This document shows positions 1 to 9,400 of a stretch of DNA of 64,000 bases, piece by piece (the stretch's first letter is position 1; each line of letters starts with the position of its first letter). Source of the DNA: Bacteroidaceae bacterium (GTDB lineage Bacteria > Bacteroidota > Bacteroidia > Bacteroidales > Bacteroidaceae); assembly GCA_017642425.1 (NCBI GenBank), contig JAGCPB010000110.1, forward strand, positions 1 through 64,000, written 5' to 3'. Position numbers and translations under genes: made by a program. The notes below the pieces were generated by a model, which saw nothing but the letters and a program-made list of their open reading frames with translations, did no database searches and was not told where the DNA came from.

Positions 1-2
1 AT

Positions 3-84
3 GCCCAGGTGGCGGAATTGGTAGACGCGCACGTTTCAGGTGCGTGTGCCGCGAGGTGTGCAGGTTCGAGTCCTGTTCTGGGCA
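3..84 (+). tRNA. tRNA-Leu (anticodon CAG)
   Basis: The cloverleaf can be folded by eye. The acceptor stem pairs bases 3-9 with 77-83, the T arm has the TTCGAGT loop (65-71), the D arm carries the GGTAGAC signature of class II leucine tRNAs, and a long variable arm is present. The anticodon loop TTCAGGT closes on a 5-bp stem and gives CAG. No CCA is encoded after discriminator A84. It is the first of two adjacent Leu tRNAs. Confidence 0.93.
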
Positions 85-91
85 CTTCTCT

Positions 92-178
92 GGAGAGATG
101 GCGGAATTGGTAGACGCGCTACTTTGAGGGGGTAGTGACAGGTATGTCGTGTGAGTTCGAGTCTCATTCTCTTCACCA
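92..178 (+). tRNA. tRNA-Leu (anticodon GAG)
   Basis: The acceptor stem pairs 92-98 with 168-174, with discriminator A175 and an encoded CCA at 176-178. The T loop is TTCGAGT (156-162). The anticodon loop TTGAGGG on a CTACT/GGTAG stem gives GAG. The D arm and long variable arm match the upstream tRNA-Leu, which ends 7 bp away, so the two are probably transcribed together. Confidence 0.93.
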
Positions 179-180
179 AA

Positions 181-348
181 GTTCATTGATAATTCTGGAA
201 AATTTATCTGAGTGGAATAACTGAAAATGTTTCCCTGAGAGCTCTGCGGCAGTTTTGGTGCGAGCCGAGAGCAGAGGGAAAACTTGTTTTCACTATGCCG
301 AGGCGAAGCCCAAAACCGCCGCAGGTAAATTTTCTTGAAAATTTACCT
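181..348. repeat. Hairpin-rich spacer between tRNA-Leu and tRNA-Gly
   Basis: This spacer holds two inverted repeats. One arm at 244-258 pairs with 310-324 (14 of 15 bases). A near-perfect hairpin pairs 318-334 with 337-353 around a 2-base loop, and its right arm runs into the acceptor stem of the tRNA-Gly. No ORF is supported. It may be a dispersed intergenic repeat or a processing or termination signal; the sequence does not tell which. Confidence 0.55.
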
Positions 349-424
<76 letters not shown>

Positions 425-487
425 TTATTAAGAATTACTAAGCAGCTTGTCATTAGCCACAATGCTGCTTTTTTTGTTTACAAACAA

Positions 488-2920
488 ATGAAACGAACAA
501 CAACATTCTTACTGTCAGTCCTTACAGCAATTTGTTTGCAGGCCCAGACCAAGCACACCGTCAGCGGTTACATCACTGACAAATCCAGCAAGGAGACACT
601 CATAGGTGCAACTGTCCTGGACCTTAAAAGTAGCCGTGGAGCCATTACCAATGAATACGGTTTCTACTCCCTTACCCTACCCGACGGCCCTGTCGAGATC
701 CGTACAGGATATGTAGGTTACAAGCCTGTAGTAATCCCCTTCACTCTTCACCGCGACACCGTAATCAACATAGACGTTCCTACCATCGATGAACTCAATG
801 AGGTTACCATTTACGGAAACCGAGAGATTCTGGGCGTTCGCGGTTCACAGATGAGCGCCGTTGATATCCCCATTGAGCAGATAAAGGCCGTTCCGGCCAT
901 GTTCGGCGAAACCGATGTACTCAAGGCACTGCAACTGCTGCCCGGAGTTCAGGCCGGTACCGAGGCTACCGCCGGAATATACGTGCGTGGAGGCAACCCC
1001 GATGAAAACCTGCTCCTGCTTGACGGTGTGCCGGTTTACAATGTCAACCACATGTTCGGCATGTTCTCGGTATTCAACCCTGACGCCATTAAGAACGTTA
1101 CGCTTTACAAGGGCAGTTTCCCCGCACATTATTACGGCCGCCTTTCATCGGTAGTTGATATCCGCATGAAGGATGGTGATATGGAAAACTACCACGGCAA
1201 CGCATCAATCGGACTCACTTCATCCAAGTTCAACCTGGAGGGTCCTATAATAAAAGGTAAGACATCATTCAACATATCAGCCCGTCGCACATATTCCGAT
1301 ATCCTGCTCAACAGTGCTCTCTGGCTCAATGAGAAATTTGATTACGCCAATACTGATGACCTGAGCATGGGCTACTACTTCTATGACCTGAACGTAAAGA
1401 TCAACCACAAATTCAATGACCGCGACCGTCTCTACCTGAGCTGGTACAGCGGTGATGATGACATATTCTTCAATTACAGGAGTTCGGGAGGATCGGTAAA
1501 ACAGAAGACCAAACTTGATTGGCGTTGGGGCAACACCATTGCCGCTATCCGCTGGAACCACGTCATCGGCCCCAAGCTCTTTATGGATATCAGTTCCAAC
1601 TACACCCAGTACCGTCATAGGATGGGAATTGAGATAAAAGAGGACAACAAAGCCAACAAATCCAACGGCAGCACCGGCATAAGCATGAAATCGGGCATTT
1701 ATGATGCTTCGTTCCGCAGCGATTTCCACTGGTCCCCATCGGCCAAACAGGACATCAGGTTTGGCGGAAGCTATACGCATCACAAGTTCACCCCCGATGT
1801 GATGGAACTCTCCATGCACAGCAAGGAGACCATGGAGAATGATTCAGTCAGCACCAGTGATTATGACCAGTCTTTCGGCTCAAAGAATGTAATAGCGCAT
1901 GAATACCAGCTTTATGTTGAGGATGACATAGAATTAACCGATGTCATCAAAGCCAACATAGGTGCCGGATACGCAGGATTCAGCGTCAACAAACGCTACT
2001 ACAACTCATTGGAGCCCAGAATCAGCACCAGGTTCCTTATTACAGATGACCTGTCACTCAAGACCGGCTACGCATATATGACACAGTATGTGCATCTGCT
2101 TTCCAACAATGTCATCAGTCTGCCTACAGACCTTTGGGTTCCGGTAACCGACAAGGTGGAGCCGGAGCACTCTCACCAGTGGGCGCTTGGAGCTGCATAC
2201 AGTGTAGAAGGTCTGGCCGATTTCACCGTTGAAGGTTATTACAAGCAGATGAACAACCTGCTGGAATACAAGGAGGGCTCAACTTACATGAGCGGCGATA
2301 CCGACTGGCAGAACAAGGTGGCCATGGGTATGGGCTGGAGTTACGGCGTGGAACTCATGGCGCAGCGTTCGGTGGGCAAACTGAACGGATGGATAGCATA
2401 CACCTGGAACAAGTCACAGCGCAGGTTTGACCGTCCGGGCATGGTGATAAACGGCGGACGCACGTTCGATGCCAAGTATGACCGCCGCCACAAACTGGAC
2501 ATCACCTGCAACTACAAGTTCAGTGACAGGTTTGACATGTCGGCCACATGGCTCTTTGAGACCGGCAACTGCGGAACCATATACACCCAATACTATGATT
2601 CGGAGAGCCTGGCAGATGAGCAAGACCAGATGTATCGGTACACGACCACATTGGGCTATTATGACAACCGCAACAATTTCCGTCTCAACCCCACCCATCG
2701 TCTGGATTTGAGTTTCAACTGGCACCGCAAATTCAACGATAGGATGAGCAGGACTCTGAACCTGAGTATCTACAACGCATACAACAACCGCAACCCGTTC
2801 CTTGTGTATGTATATACTGACAGCTATTTTAACGGTGATGAACTCATAGAAGAACGCACCCTGCGTCAGCTTACCCTATTCCCCATCATCCCCACTCTAA
2901 GTTACGCTATATCATTCTAA
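488..2920 (+). CDS. TonB-dependent outer-membrane receptor with carboxypeptidase-regulatory-like N-terminal domain
   Basis: An 810-aa outer-membrane active transporter driven by TonB; the substrate is unknown. The start at 488 gives a signal peptide ending in CLQAQ. The longer in-frame start at 380 lies inside the tRNA-Gly and is not credible. Domains in order: signal peptide (1-20), carboxypeptidase-regulatory-like beta-sandwich (about 24-105, VSGYITD...GATV), plug (about 130-245, with the YVRGGNPDENLLLLDGVPVY region), and a barrel to the C-terminal phenylalanine (SYAISF), a typical barrel end. There is no SusD partner. The next gene, 4 bp away, is a DUF4249 lipoprotein, a recurrent Bacteroidetes pairing whose cargo is not established. 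Confidence 0.93.
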   Translation: MKRTTTFLLSVLTAICLQAQTKHTVSGYITDKSSKETLIGATVLDLKSSRGAITNEYGFYSLTLPDGPVEIRTGYVGYKPVVIPFTLHRDTVINIDVPTIDELNEVTIYGNREILGVRGSQMSAVDIPIEQIKAVPAMFGETDVLKALQLLPGVQAGTEATAGIYVRGGNPDENLLLLDGVPVYNVNHMFGMFSVFNPDAIKNVTLYKGSFPAHYYGRLSSVVDIRMKDGDMENYHGNASIGLTSSKFNLEGPIIKGKTSFNISARRTYSDILLNSALWLNEKFDYANTDDLSMGYYFYDLNVKINHKFNDRDRLYLSWYSGDDDIFFNYRSSGGSVKQKTKLDWRWGNTIAAIRWNHVIGPKLFMDISSNYTQYRHRMGIEIKEDNKANKSNGSTGISMKSGIYDASFRSDFHWSPSAKQDIRFGGSYTHHKFTPDVMELSMHSKETMENDSVSTSDYDQSFGSKNVIAHEYQLYVEDDIELTDVIKANIGAGYAGFSVNKRYYNSLEPRISTRFLITDDLSLKTGYAYMTQYVHLLSNNVISLPTDLWVPVTDKVEPEHSHQWALGAAYSVEGLADFTVEGYYKQMNNLLEYKEGSTYMSGDTDWQNKVAMGMGWSYGVELMAQRSVGKLNGWIAYTWNKSQRRFDRPGMVINGGRTFDAKYDRRHKLDITCNYKFSDRFDMSATWLFETGNCGTIYTQYYDSESLADEQDQMYRYTTTLGYYDNRNNFRLNPTHRLDLSFNWHRKFNDRMSRTLNLSIYNAYNNRNPFLVYVYTDSYFNGDELIEERTLRQLTLFPIIPTLSYAISF

Positions 2921-2924
2921 GGTT

Positions 2925-4019
2925 ATGAAACAGTACAGCATCATTATATTGGCAACCGCCCTTCTGGCAACCGCATGCACCAAGGAGATAGAATACAAAG
3001 GTCCTGACAGCGAGCGTATGCTTATAGTCAACAGCATCACTGAATCCGGCAGAGTTCCGGTATTCAAGATCAGCCACAGCGCATTCTTCCTGGACTCATA
3101 TTACAGTGGCAATGAACTTAAAAGCGGTGTCTCAATAAACGTTGACATAAACGGAGTTACACGTGATGCAGCTTACGTTGACAGTCTGAAAGGCTACACT
3201 GACGGCAGAGTCATAGCCGGTGGAGATATCATATCGGTCAAAGCATCACACGCACAATACGGGACAGCGACTGCGTCCGATACGGTTCCGCATGCACAGG
3301 ACTTCATCTTAACCCAATACACAAAGGAGTATGTGCCCGCCCACACCATGAGTGAGATGTTTGATGACTATTTCTATGATTTCAATCAGGATGAAGTGGA
3401 TTCAATCTGGGTGACTGAGATAGACATACCCGGCCATGACAATAATACAGACTACTACCTGATGACAATAGAGCCCGTCATGACCTATTTCATGTATGAC
3501 GAGTATGAGGACCGCTATGACACAATGGCTCAGGCAATTCATTTCAAGATTCCAGCCGAGACTAAGGTCTTTATGGGAATGACCGATGCCACGACTGCCG
3601 TCCTGGAGGATACCGAGGCTGACAGCCAGTTTGAATTTGGAAACAAAAGCTTCATCTTTGATGACCTGTACATAAAGGACGGTAACAAGCTCAGTTTTGA
3701 CATCGTTATGGAAAAGCCCGACACTACCGCCTGGATTTACTCATATGTTGATGACAACGATATCTTAGGCGGCATACCCGTCTCCGTGAGCGGCCTGATC
3801 AAGGATGAAGTGGTCTACACGTTAGACATAAAGCTCTACGTATTGTCCAGAGCCTACTATTATTACCACAAGTCAGTAAAGGACTTTGAGGATGCCGATG
3901 AATTATCGTTCCTGTCAGAACCTGTAACCATACTCCACAACGTAACCGGCGGGGCCGGCATCCTGGCCACCTACGCCAGCAAAACCTTCCACTACGAACG
4001 CACCTACAAGTTCAAGTAA
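2925..4019 (+). CDS. DUF4249 family lipoprotein
   Basis: A 364-aa lipoprotein with a short hydrophobic signal and a probable lipidated Cys18 (ALLATAC). The early ERMLIVNSITESG segment and the mid-protein phrase VSVSGLI fit DUF4249, a family of surface lipoproteins encoded next to TonB receptors. It starts 4 bp after the receptor stop, so the two are translationally linked. By position it is probably an outer-membrane accessory of that receptor, analogous to SusD but unrelated in sequence. No ligand or enzymatic role can be inferred. A hairpin 20 bp downstream could end the transcript. Confidence 0.85.
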   Translation: MKQYSIIILATALLATACTKEIEYKGPDSERMLIVNSITESGRVPVFKISHSAFFLDSYYSGNELKSGVSINVDINGVTRDAAYVDSLKGYTDGRVIAGGDIISVKASHAQYGTATASDTVPHAQDFILTQYTKEYVPAHTMSEMFDDYFYDFNQDEVDSIWVTEIDIPGHDNNTDYYLMTIEPVMTYFMYDEYEDRYDTMAQAIHFKIPAETKVFMGMTDATTAVLEDTEADSQFEFGNKSFIFDDLYIKDGNKLSFDIVMEKPDTTAWIYSYVDDNDILGGIPVSVSGLIKDEVVYTLDIKLYVLSRAYYYYHKSVKDFEDADELSFLSEPVTILHNVTGGAGILATYASKTFHYERTYKFK

Positions 4020-4038
4020 CCCCACAGGGGCACAAAGA

Positions 4039-4071
4039 GGGGCACAAAAGGGACGGTTCTTTTTGTGCCCC
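4039..4071. repeat. REP-like hairpin with GGGACGGTTCT loop, possible terminator
   Basis: An 11-bp perfect stem (4039-4049 with 4061-4071, GGGGCACAAAA/TTTTGTGCCCC) encloses GGGACGGTTCT. A partial copy of the left arm precedes it. Loop sequences of this sort occur in dispersed REP-like palindromes in many bacterial genomes. Here it sits just after the DUF4249 stop and could act as a terminator. Confidence 0.5.
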
Positions 4072-4090
4072 TTGTGCGCAACCCCACTCT

Positions 4091-4124
4091 CTTTAAGATC
4101 CTGTAGCGGACAAACTTAAGGCGG
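4091..4124 (-). pseudogene. Possible fragment matching the 3' end of uvrD
   Basis: Read on the minus strand, 4091-4124 encodes RLKFVRYRILK, aligning without gaps to the UvrD C-terminus LLLKFARYKVLK encoded at 21133-21166. About 26 of 33 bases agree, and most differences are conservative codon changes. The stop codon is not kept. It may be a decayed paralogue end or an old duplicated attachment site. At this length chance similarity is not excluded. Confidence 0.3.
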
Positions 4125-4372
4125 AAAAAATTATCTTTCAAGTACGCTTTATATACCGAACTGTTCCCTTTGATCTTTTTTTATAATTCGCTTGTCTCTA
4201 TATCTGAGTTTTAATACATTTGTATTAATTAAGGAAGGACTTATAACTTGATTTAATTTAGAACACTGATTCTCTGTTGCCTACAGAATCTATTCATATT
4301 ATTTTATCAAGCTTTACCAGTTTATTACTTGAGAAACTAAAACTAACCTTATAACTAAGTTTTTTGTTGTAA

Positions 4373-5407
4373 ATGAGAACAGGCAAAAACCTTATGAAAT
4401 CTTTTGTAGTCTTCTTGCCGGCCCTATTGTTCTTTCATACGGCCGATGCAGGTTCATGGCGAGTAAACAGTGATGTTTCAAAAAAGCCGCATTTCATTGA
4501 CCTAAACGCGGCCATGAACAGTAGTGATGTTATATCAGGAGATACCATCTATCTGGATCCTGGCTGCAACCTGACATCCACTCAGGATATCACCAAACAG
4601 GTAACTATCATAGGTACCGGTTATCTAATCAGCAACAATGTAATTGAAGAGGCAGTAGTCAGTGGCCCCATTTATTTGAAAGCTTCAGGAATTAAAATAG
4701 AAGGGCTTAAGATTTCTGGTACGACCTATATGGCAAGTAATGATATTACAATAGAACGCAGTCATCTAAAAAATGTCAGAAACAGCGGTACAGCCCAGAA
4801 TGTCACTATAAGACAATGTTACATTCCCAACGGCGACATCAGAGGTGAAGGCAACAATTCAAAAACAACAGCCAACTGGAGAATCGAGAACAGCATTATT
4901 ATATTTAATGACGGATATGATCCCATCAAATATCTGTATAGTCCAACTGTCTGCAACAACTATATACGCCCCAACTATACTAGTGCTTCGGCATCAATCG
5001 CATATGTTGATGGTGCCAATATCTATAACAATATTTTCATTAATACACGCTTCATTGAAAATGCCAATCTTTATGAGGTTACTAATTCCAAGGTTCAGAA
5101 TAACATTTTTCATATTGAATCATATAAAACTGATTACCCAGATAATACGATAATTGACATCAATACAGAAGAGGCGGTCTTTGCCATTGATGGTATAAAT
5201 GAATTACGTTACCGTTTAAAAGAAAACAGTCCGGCCAAGGGTGCAGCCACAGATGGTGGTGACTGCGGGCCATATGGCGGTACTTATCCATACGTACCAT
5301 CCGGTTATCCATTAGGTATACCTCGTTTTGAGAGCAGCTCTGTCTCTTCAAGGCCACAAGACGGTTTGTTGAGAGTATCTCAAAAAGTTGTTATACAAGC
5401 CGAATAA
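4373..5407 (+). CDS. Secreted right-handed beta-helix-like protein A
   Basis: A 344-aa exported protein. The signal peptide is best read from Met8 (MKSFVVFLPALLFFHTADA, start 4394). The body has the rhythm of a parallel beta-helix: short strands ending in N or G (VTIIGTGYLI, ITIERSHLKN, VTIRQCYI, NIYNNIFI). The C-terminal phrase SPAKGAATDGGDCGPYGG is common in Bacteroidetes beta-helix surface proteins. It is a clear paralogue of the next gene (5479-6456), sharing the opening SWR..., the FIDLNAAMNS phrase and the same ending. No catalytic residues could be assigned, so a lyase activity cannot be claimed; an adhesin or carbohydrate-binding role is equally possible. It heads a four-gene rightward cassette. 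Confidence 0.82.
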   Translation: MRTGKNLMKSFVVFLPALLFFHTADAGSWRVNSDVSKKPHFIDLNAAMNSSDVISGDTIYLDPGCNLTSTQDITKQVTIIGTGYLISNNVIEEAVVSGPIYLKASGIKIEGLKISGTTYMASNDITIERSHLKNVRNSGTAQNVTIRQCYIPNGDIRGEGNNSKTTANWRIENSIIIFNDGYDPIKYLYSPTVCNNYIRPNYTSASASIAYVDGANIYNNIFINTRFIENANLYEVTNSKVQNNIFHIESYKTDYPDNTIIDINTEEAVFAIDGINELRYRLKENSPAKGAATDGGDCGPYGGTYPYVPSGYPLGIPRFESSSVSSRPQDGLLRVSQKVVIQAE

Positions 5408-5478
5408 CACAGAACATTAATAATAACATAAAGCCTCTTACAATTATGAATTTACATTTTACAATGATAACTGTCAAC

Positions 5479-6456
5479 ATGAAACATTTACTGACTTCCG
5501 CATTCATACTTTTGACATCAGTCACAATCCAAGCCCATTCCTGGCGCATCAACAACCAGATACAACTGAACGCAGATTTTATCGATATCAATGCCGCCAT
5601 GAACAGTGAAAATGTCATGGAAGGTGACACACTTTATCTGGACCCCGGTACCGGACTGACCGGAAGCCAGAGTGTGACAAAACAAGTAACCATTATCGGC
5701 TGCGGTTATTTTCGCGCCGATGCACCTCATGACATTGCAAGTATTCTGGAAAGCTTCAGCATTAAGGCACCATATACAAAGGTTGTAGGTGTCAGTCTGA
5801 TTGGAGAGGTTAACATTGATGCATCAAATGTTACTTTAGAACGTTGCAAAGCTAACAGCGTTATTAAAGTCAATGCTCAACATGTCAACATAAGACAGTG
5901 CTATGGCATAGAAGTAACCGGAAAAGGAGCAACTAATCTGAGCAGCGCATACTGCACAATAGAAAACTGCATTTTAATAAAAACGACAGCATATGGCGTT
6001 GTTTCAGGGTTGTATTTCGCTACCATAAAGAATTGCTATTTAAAACAAACATATAATGATAGTAATTTAATTTACAGTTGTGTGTTCCGTAGTTGTCAAA
6101 ACTGTACAGTCATCAACTCAATATATCTCAATGAACCTAGGCCAAGTCAAATATGGCATAGTTCCACCACTGAGTTAAACCAGAATAACATCAGTTCTGC
6201 CGATGAAGGCAATACTGAAGCTTCTATTTTTACACTAAATGGTGCTGACGACCGTCGTTTCCAACTAAAGGAAGACAGTCCAGCAAAAGGAGCGGCTACC
6301 GATGGCGGAGACTGTGGTCCGTTTGGAGGCCAATACCCCTACGTCATAGGCGGCCTGCCAGCCGGTCATCCTTATTATACCAAAGCTGTTATATCCCCTC
6401 GCTCTGAGAATGACAAGGTAAGGGTTTCATTACAAATAAAAATGCAGAATGAATAA
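5479..6456 (+). CDS. Secreted right-handed beta-helix-like protein B (paralogue of A)
   Basis: A 325-aa exported protein. The start is placed at 5479 because it gives a clean signal peptide (MKHLLTSAFILLTSVTIQA); the ORF is open from 5446. It shares with protein A the SWRINNQI-type opening, FIDINAAMNSENVMEGDTL, the VTLERC and VNIRQCY strands, and the SPAKGAATDGGDCGPFGG ending. The pair therefore looks like a tandem duplication that has diverged mainly in the middle turns. Its stop overlaps the start of the next gene by 8 bp, so it is co-transcribed with the 1225-aa protein. Function unknown. Confidence 0.82.
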   Translation: MKHLLTSAFILLTSVTIQAHSWRINNQIQLNADFIDINAAMNSENVMEGDTLYLDPGTGLTGSQSVTKQVTIIGCGYFRADAPHDIASILESFSIKAPYTKVVGVSLIGEVNIDASNVTLERCKANSVIKVNAQHVNIRQCYGIEVTGKGATNLSSAYCTIENCILIKTTAYGVVSGLYFATIKNCYLKQTYNDSNLIYSCVFRSCQNCTVINSIYLNEPRPSQIWHSSTTELNQNNISSADEGNTEASIFTLNGADDRRFQLKEDSPAKGAATDGGDCGPFGGQYPYVIGGLPAGHPYYTKAVISPRSENDKVRVSLQIKMQNE

Positions 6457-9400
6457 AAACAACAACCATAATCAAACGCTGCTGCGGCGATGGTTATGGG
6501 CGATGATGCTGTTTATTATTCATTGTTCATTATTCATCGGCAACCTAGCGGCGCAAGATTTGCGCATAGAATATTTCTGGGATAATGATCCTGGCTACGG
6601 CTATGGTACCCCTATTTCCTATATCTCTGGTACTGACTTGCAGTTAACTGATTACTATGTACCAACTGACATGCTTGAACCCGGCACACATCAGCTTTTT
6701 ATTCGGGCCTTTGGCGGAAACGGGTGGACACCTGTGCTCACCCGATCTGTTGTAGTACAACGTGCAGCAGATGCAGGTAGAGTTATACGGATAGAATACT
6801 TCTGGGACAAGGACCCAGGTATAGGCAATGCCATACCCATAAGTTTTACCACCAATCAGGAAGTAAACCTTGAAAACTTGATGTTGAGTACTGAAAATCT
6901 CTCTCCCGGCATGCATACTCTGGGCATTCGTCCATACGGAGGCGCCGGTTGGGGGCCAACGGTAACACAACATGTGGTTGTTACATCCGGAGCATTGGAA
7001 ATAAAAACAGTTGAATACTTCTGGGATGATGATCCAGGTTTGGGTAATGCGACTCCACTACCCATTGTCTCCAGTAATGAACTTAACCTTGATAATATTG
7101 AGTTTCATACTGATGGATTGTCCACCGGCGTTCATAGCCTGGGATTACGCGCCCGCAGCAATATGGGTTGGGCGCCTACAGTGTATCTGGAAACATACGT
7201 ACCTCTACGTTATGAGAATGCCGTTGTAACTAACGCAGAATATTTCTGGAATGAAGACCCCGGATTCGGACAAGGCACACCCATCCGAATTGAACCAGAT
7301 CAACAGATCACCTTAGAGTCTCTTGGAATTCCTACCACTGAGCTTAATGGAGATGCACTTCTCTTTATACGCTATCACGGTCTGATGGGTTGGAGCCCTA
7401 CTCTATCCTATCACATCCTAGTCAATGCCGAGGGTAATTACACCCTCAATTCTTTGGATGAGACATCGGCCGAAACGCGTAACTATCAGAGTTTCAATGA
7501 TGCAATAGGTGATTTCTATAATCGTGGCTTTGGTGATGATATCATACTTACACTATCCACTGACGGAATAACATATTCGTTTGATGCAACATCAGACTCT
7601 GTTTTAAAAATGTTGAGTGGTATCAGTGCCGACATTGACCGCTTATCTTTATCCGGAACAGGTAAAACCATAGGTTTAAAAGCCGCCCAAGGCAGTGACA
7701 ACACTTTGTCGGTCAATACTACCGAGCAAGGTTTACCTACTGTGTTGCATTTCTTTGCACGAACATGGATTGACAACATTACGCTTATCATTAACGGAAA
7801 GAATTATGACTTCACTCCCTGGTCCACATCACCACGTTATGAAGAACTATGCTCAGGTGAGCTCACACAACCTTTAGCAATATTCAACAACCATGAATAT
7901 GACATGAGTGTCAGTTTCACGCCACAACCACATAAAGGGACAACAATATCGGGCTTTTCTGTTGAATCTTCTGCTTCTTTGCCATCAGTAGCTATCACGA
8001 ACAGCGGAACACATACAGACTCCCTGTCTTATCTTGTATTATTACATGACGTCAATGGGCAAGAGCTGGACCGTTTCAGCTATCATTTTTATGTACACCC
8101 AAATATAAGCAATCAGACATTCACAAATCTTAAGCCATCATTGAATGGCATACTCAATCCGGGAGAAGTAAACATTAACTGGGACCCTGTTCCTGACGCT
8201 TATGTCTATCGTTTATCTGTAACTGATCTTGATGACGGAGTTTGTACTCCTGAAACATATGAGACCATAGAGACACATTGTAAGATTCACGTTTTGAGTG
8301 GACATCATTACGAATGGAATGTTACGGCTATTGGTCCATGCGATGAACTACCTAGTCCCGTCATGACATTCTATTGCCGGTTACTGCCAGACCTCACCGT
8401 TACCTCCATCAAGTTACCGGAGGCTGCCGAATCGGGCAACTTGATTTCAGTTAGGACCACCATCACCAATCAAGGCGAGGGCGCCACGACAGAATCCACA
8501 TGGATAGACCGTCTATACTATATCATTGACAGTCAAGACTTCTCTATGGCAATCGAGGCTGATAATGTAACACATACCGGAATTCTGGCATCAGGAGAAA
8601 GCTATGATGTCGACTTTACCTTTAAGGTTCCATATATTGAAGAAGGCCTTTTGAGAGTATTCGTTGAAACAGACCTGGCAAGTATGGTAATGGAAAGCAA
8701 CGATGACAATAACTGCCAGATTAGCACCACTGCAGCCACCCTTCAACCATTCTTCGTCAATGAGTATGATATAGATGCCCTGCTTAGTCTTTACAATAAT
8801 CTGGGAGGTCCCTTTTGGAATGGTATTCAGTGGGACATCTCCTCACGACTGATTACTGAGCACAATTGGAGCGGTGTCAGCTTTGACACTGAAGGTAGAG
8901 TAACTGACATCAATTTGCAGGGCAGAGGCCTTACCGGCTCACTGTCTTCGTCCCATTTTGATAAATTGCCACACCTGTCATCGCTTGATTTAAGTCATAA
9001 CGGGCTTACAGGGGATCCATCCTCATTACTATCTGATGATTTTGCTCCCTTGCTTACCTCACTCAACCTGAGTTACAACAGAATAGATGATTTGTCAACA
9101 TCATTGCCAGAGAATATCATAAGTGTTGATTTGAGCAACCAAACCATTGACAAATACGTTACTCTCAGTGAGATAATTGCCAATACAGGTCAACTTGAGA
9201 AATTGCTTCCACGCCCGATGACTTATAATGCATCTGAACGGGTATTCAGTTTCAACGGATATTTCATACTGACAAACAACAAGGAAAATGAGGTCCAGTC
9301 ATGGCGTATGGATATTGAAAACACCATATTGCGGCAAGTGACAAATGCATCGGTAGTCTACAATGAAGAAAACGGACATGAAGTTACTTTGCAAGTCATT

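Larger units (their letters stand above)
4020..4372. other. 353-bp non-coding gap between the TonB pair and the secreted-protein cassette
   Basis: No credible ORF. The left part has a GGGGCACAAA-type hairpin (4039-4071). Bases 4091-4124 resemble the 3' end of uvrD. From about 4130 to 4372 the DNA is AT-rich and presumably carries the promoter of the next gene, but no convincing TAnnTTTG element could be placed. Confidence 0.6.

Noticed and set aside
1277-1819. 180-codon frame antisense to the TonB receptor
   Set aside because: A shadow of the receptor's codon bias; composition is atypical and no domain is seen.
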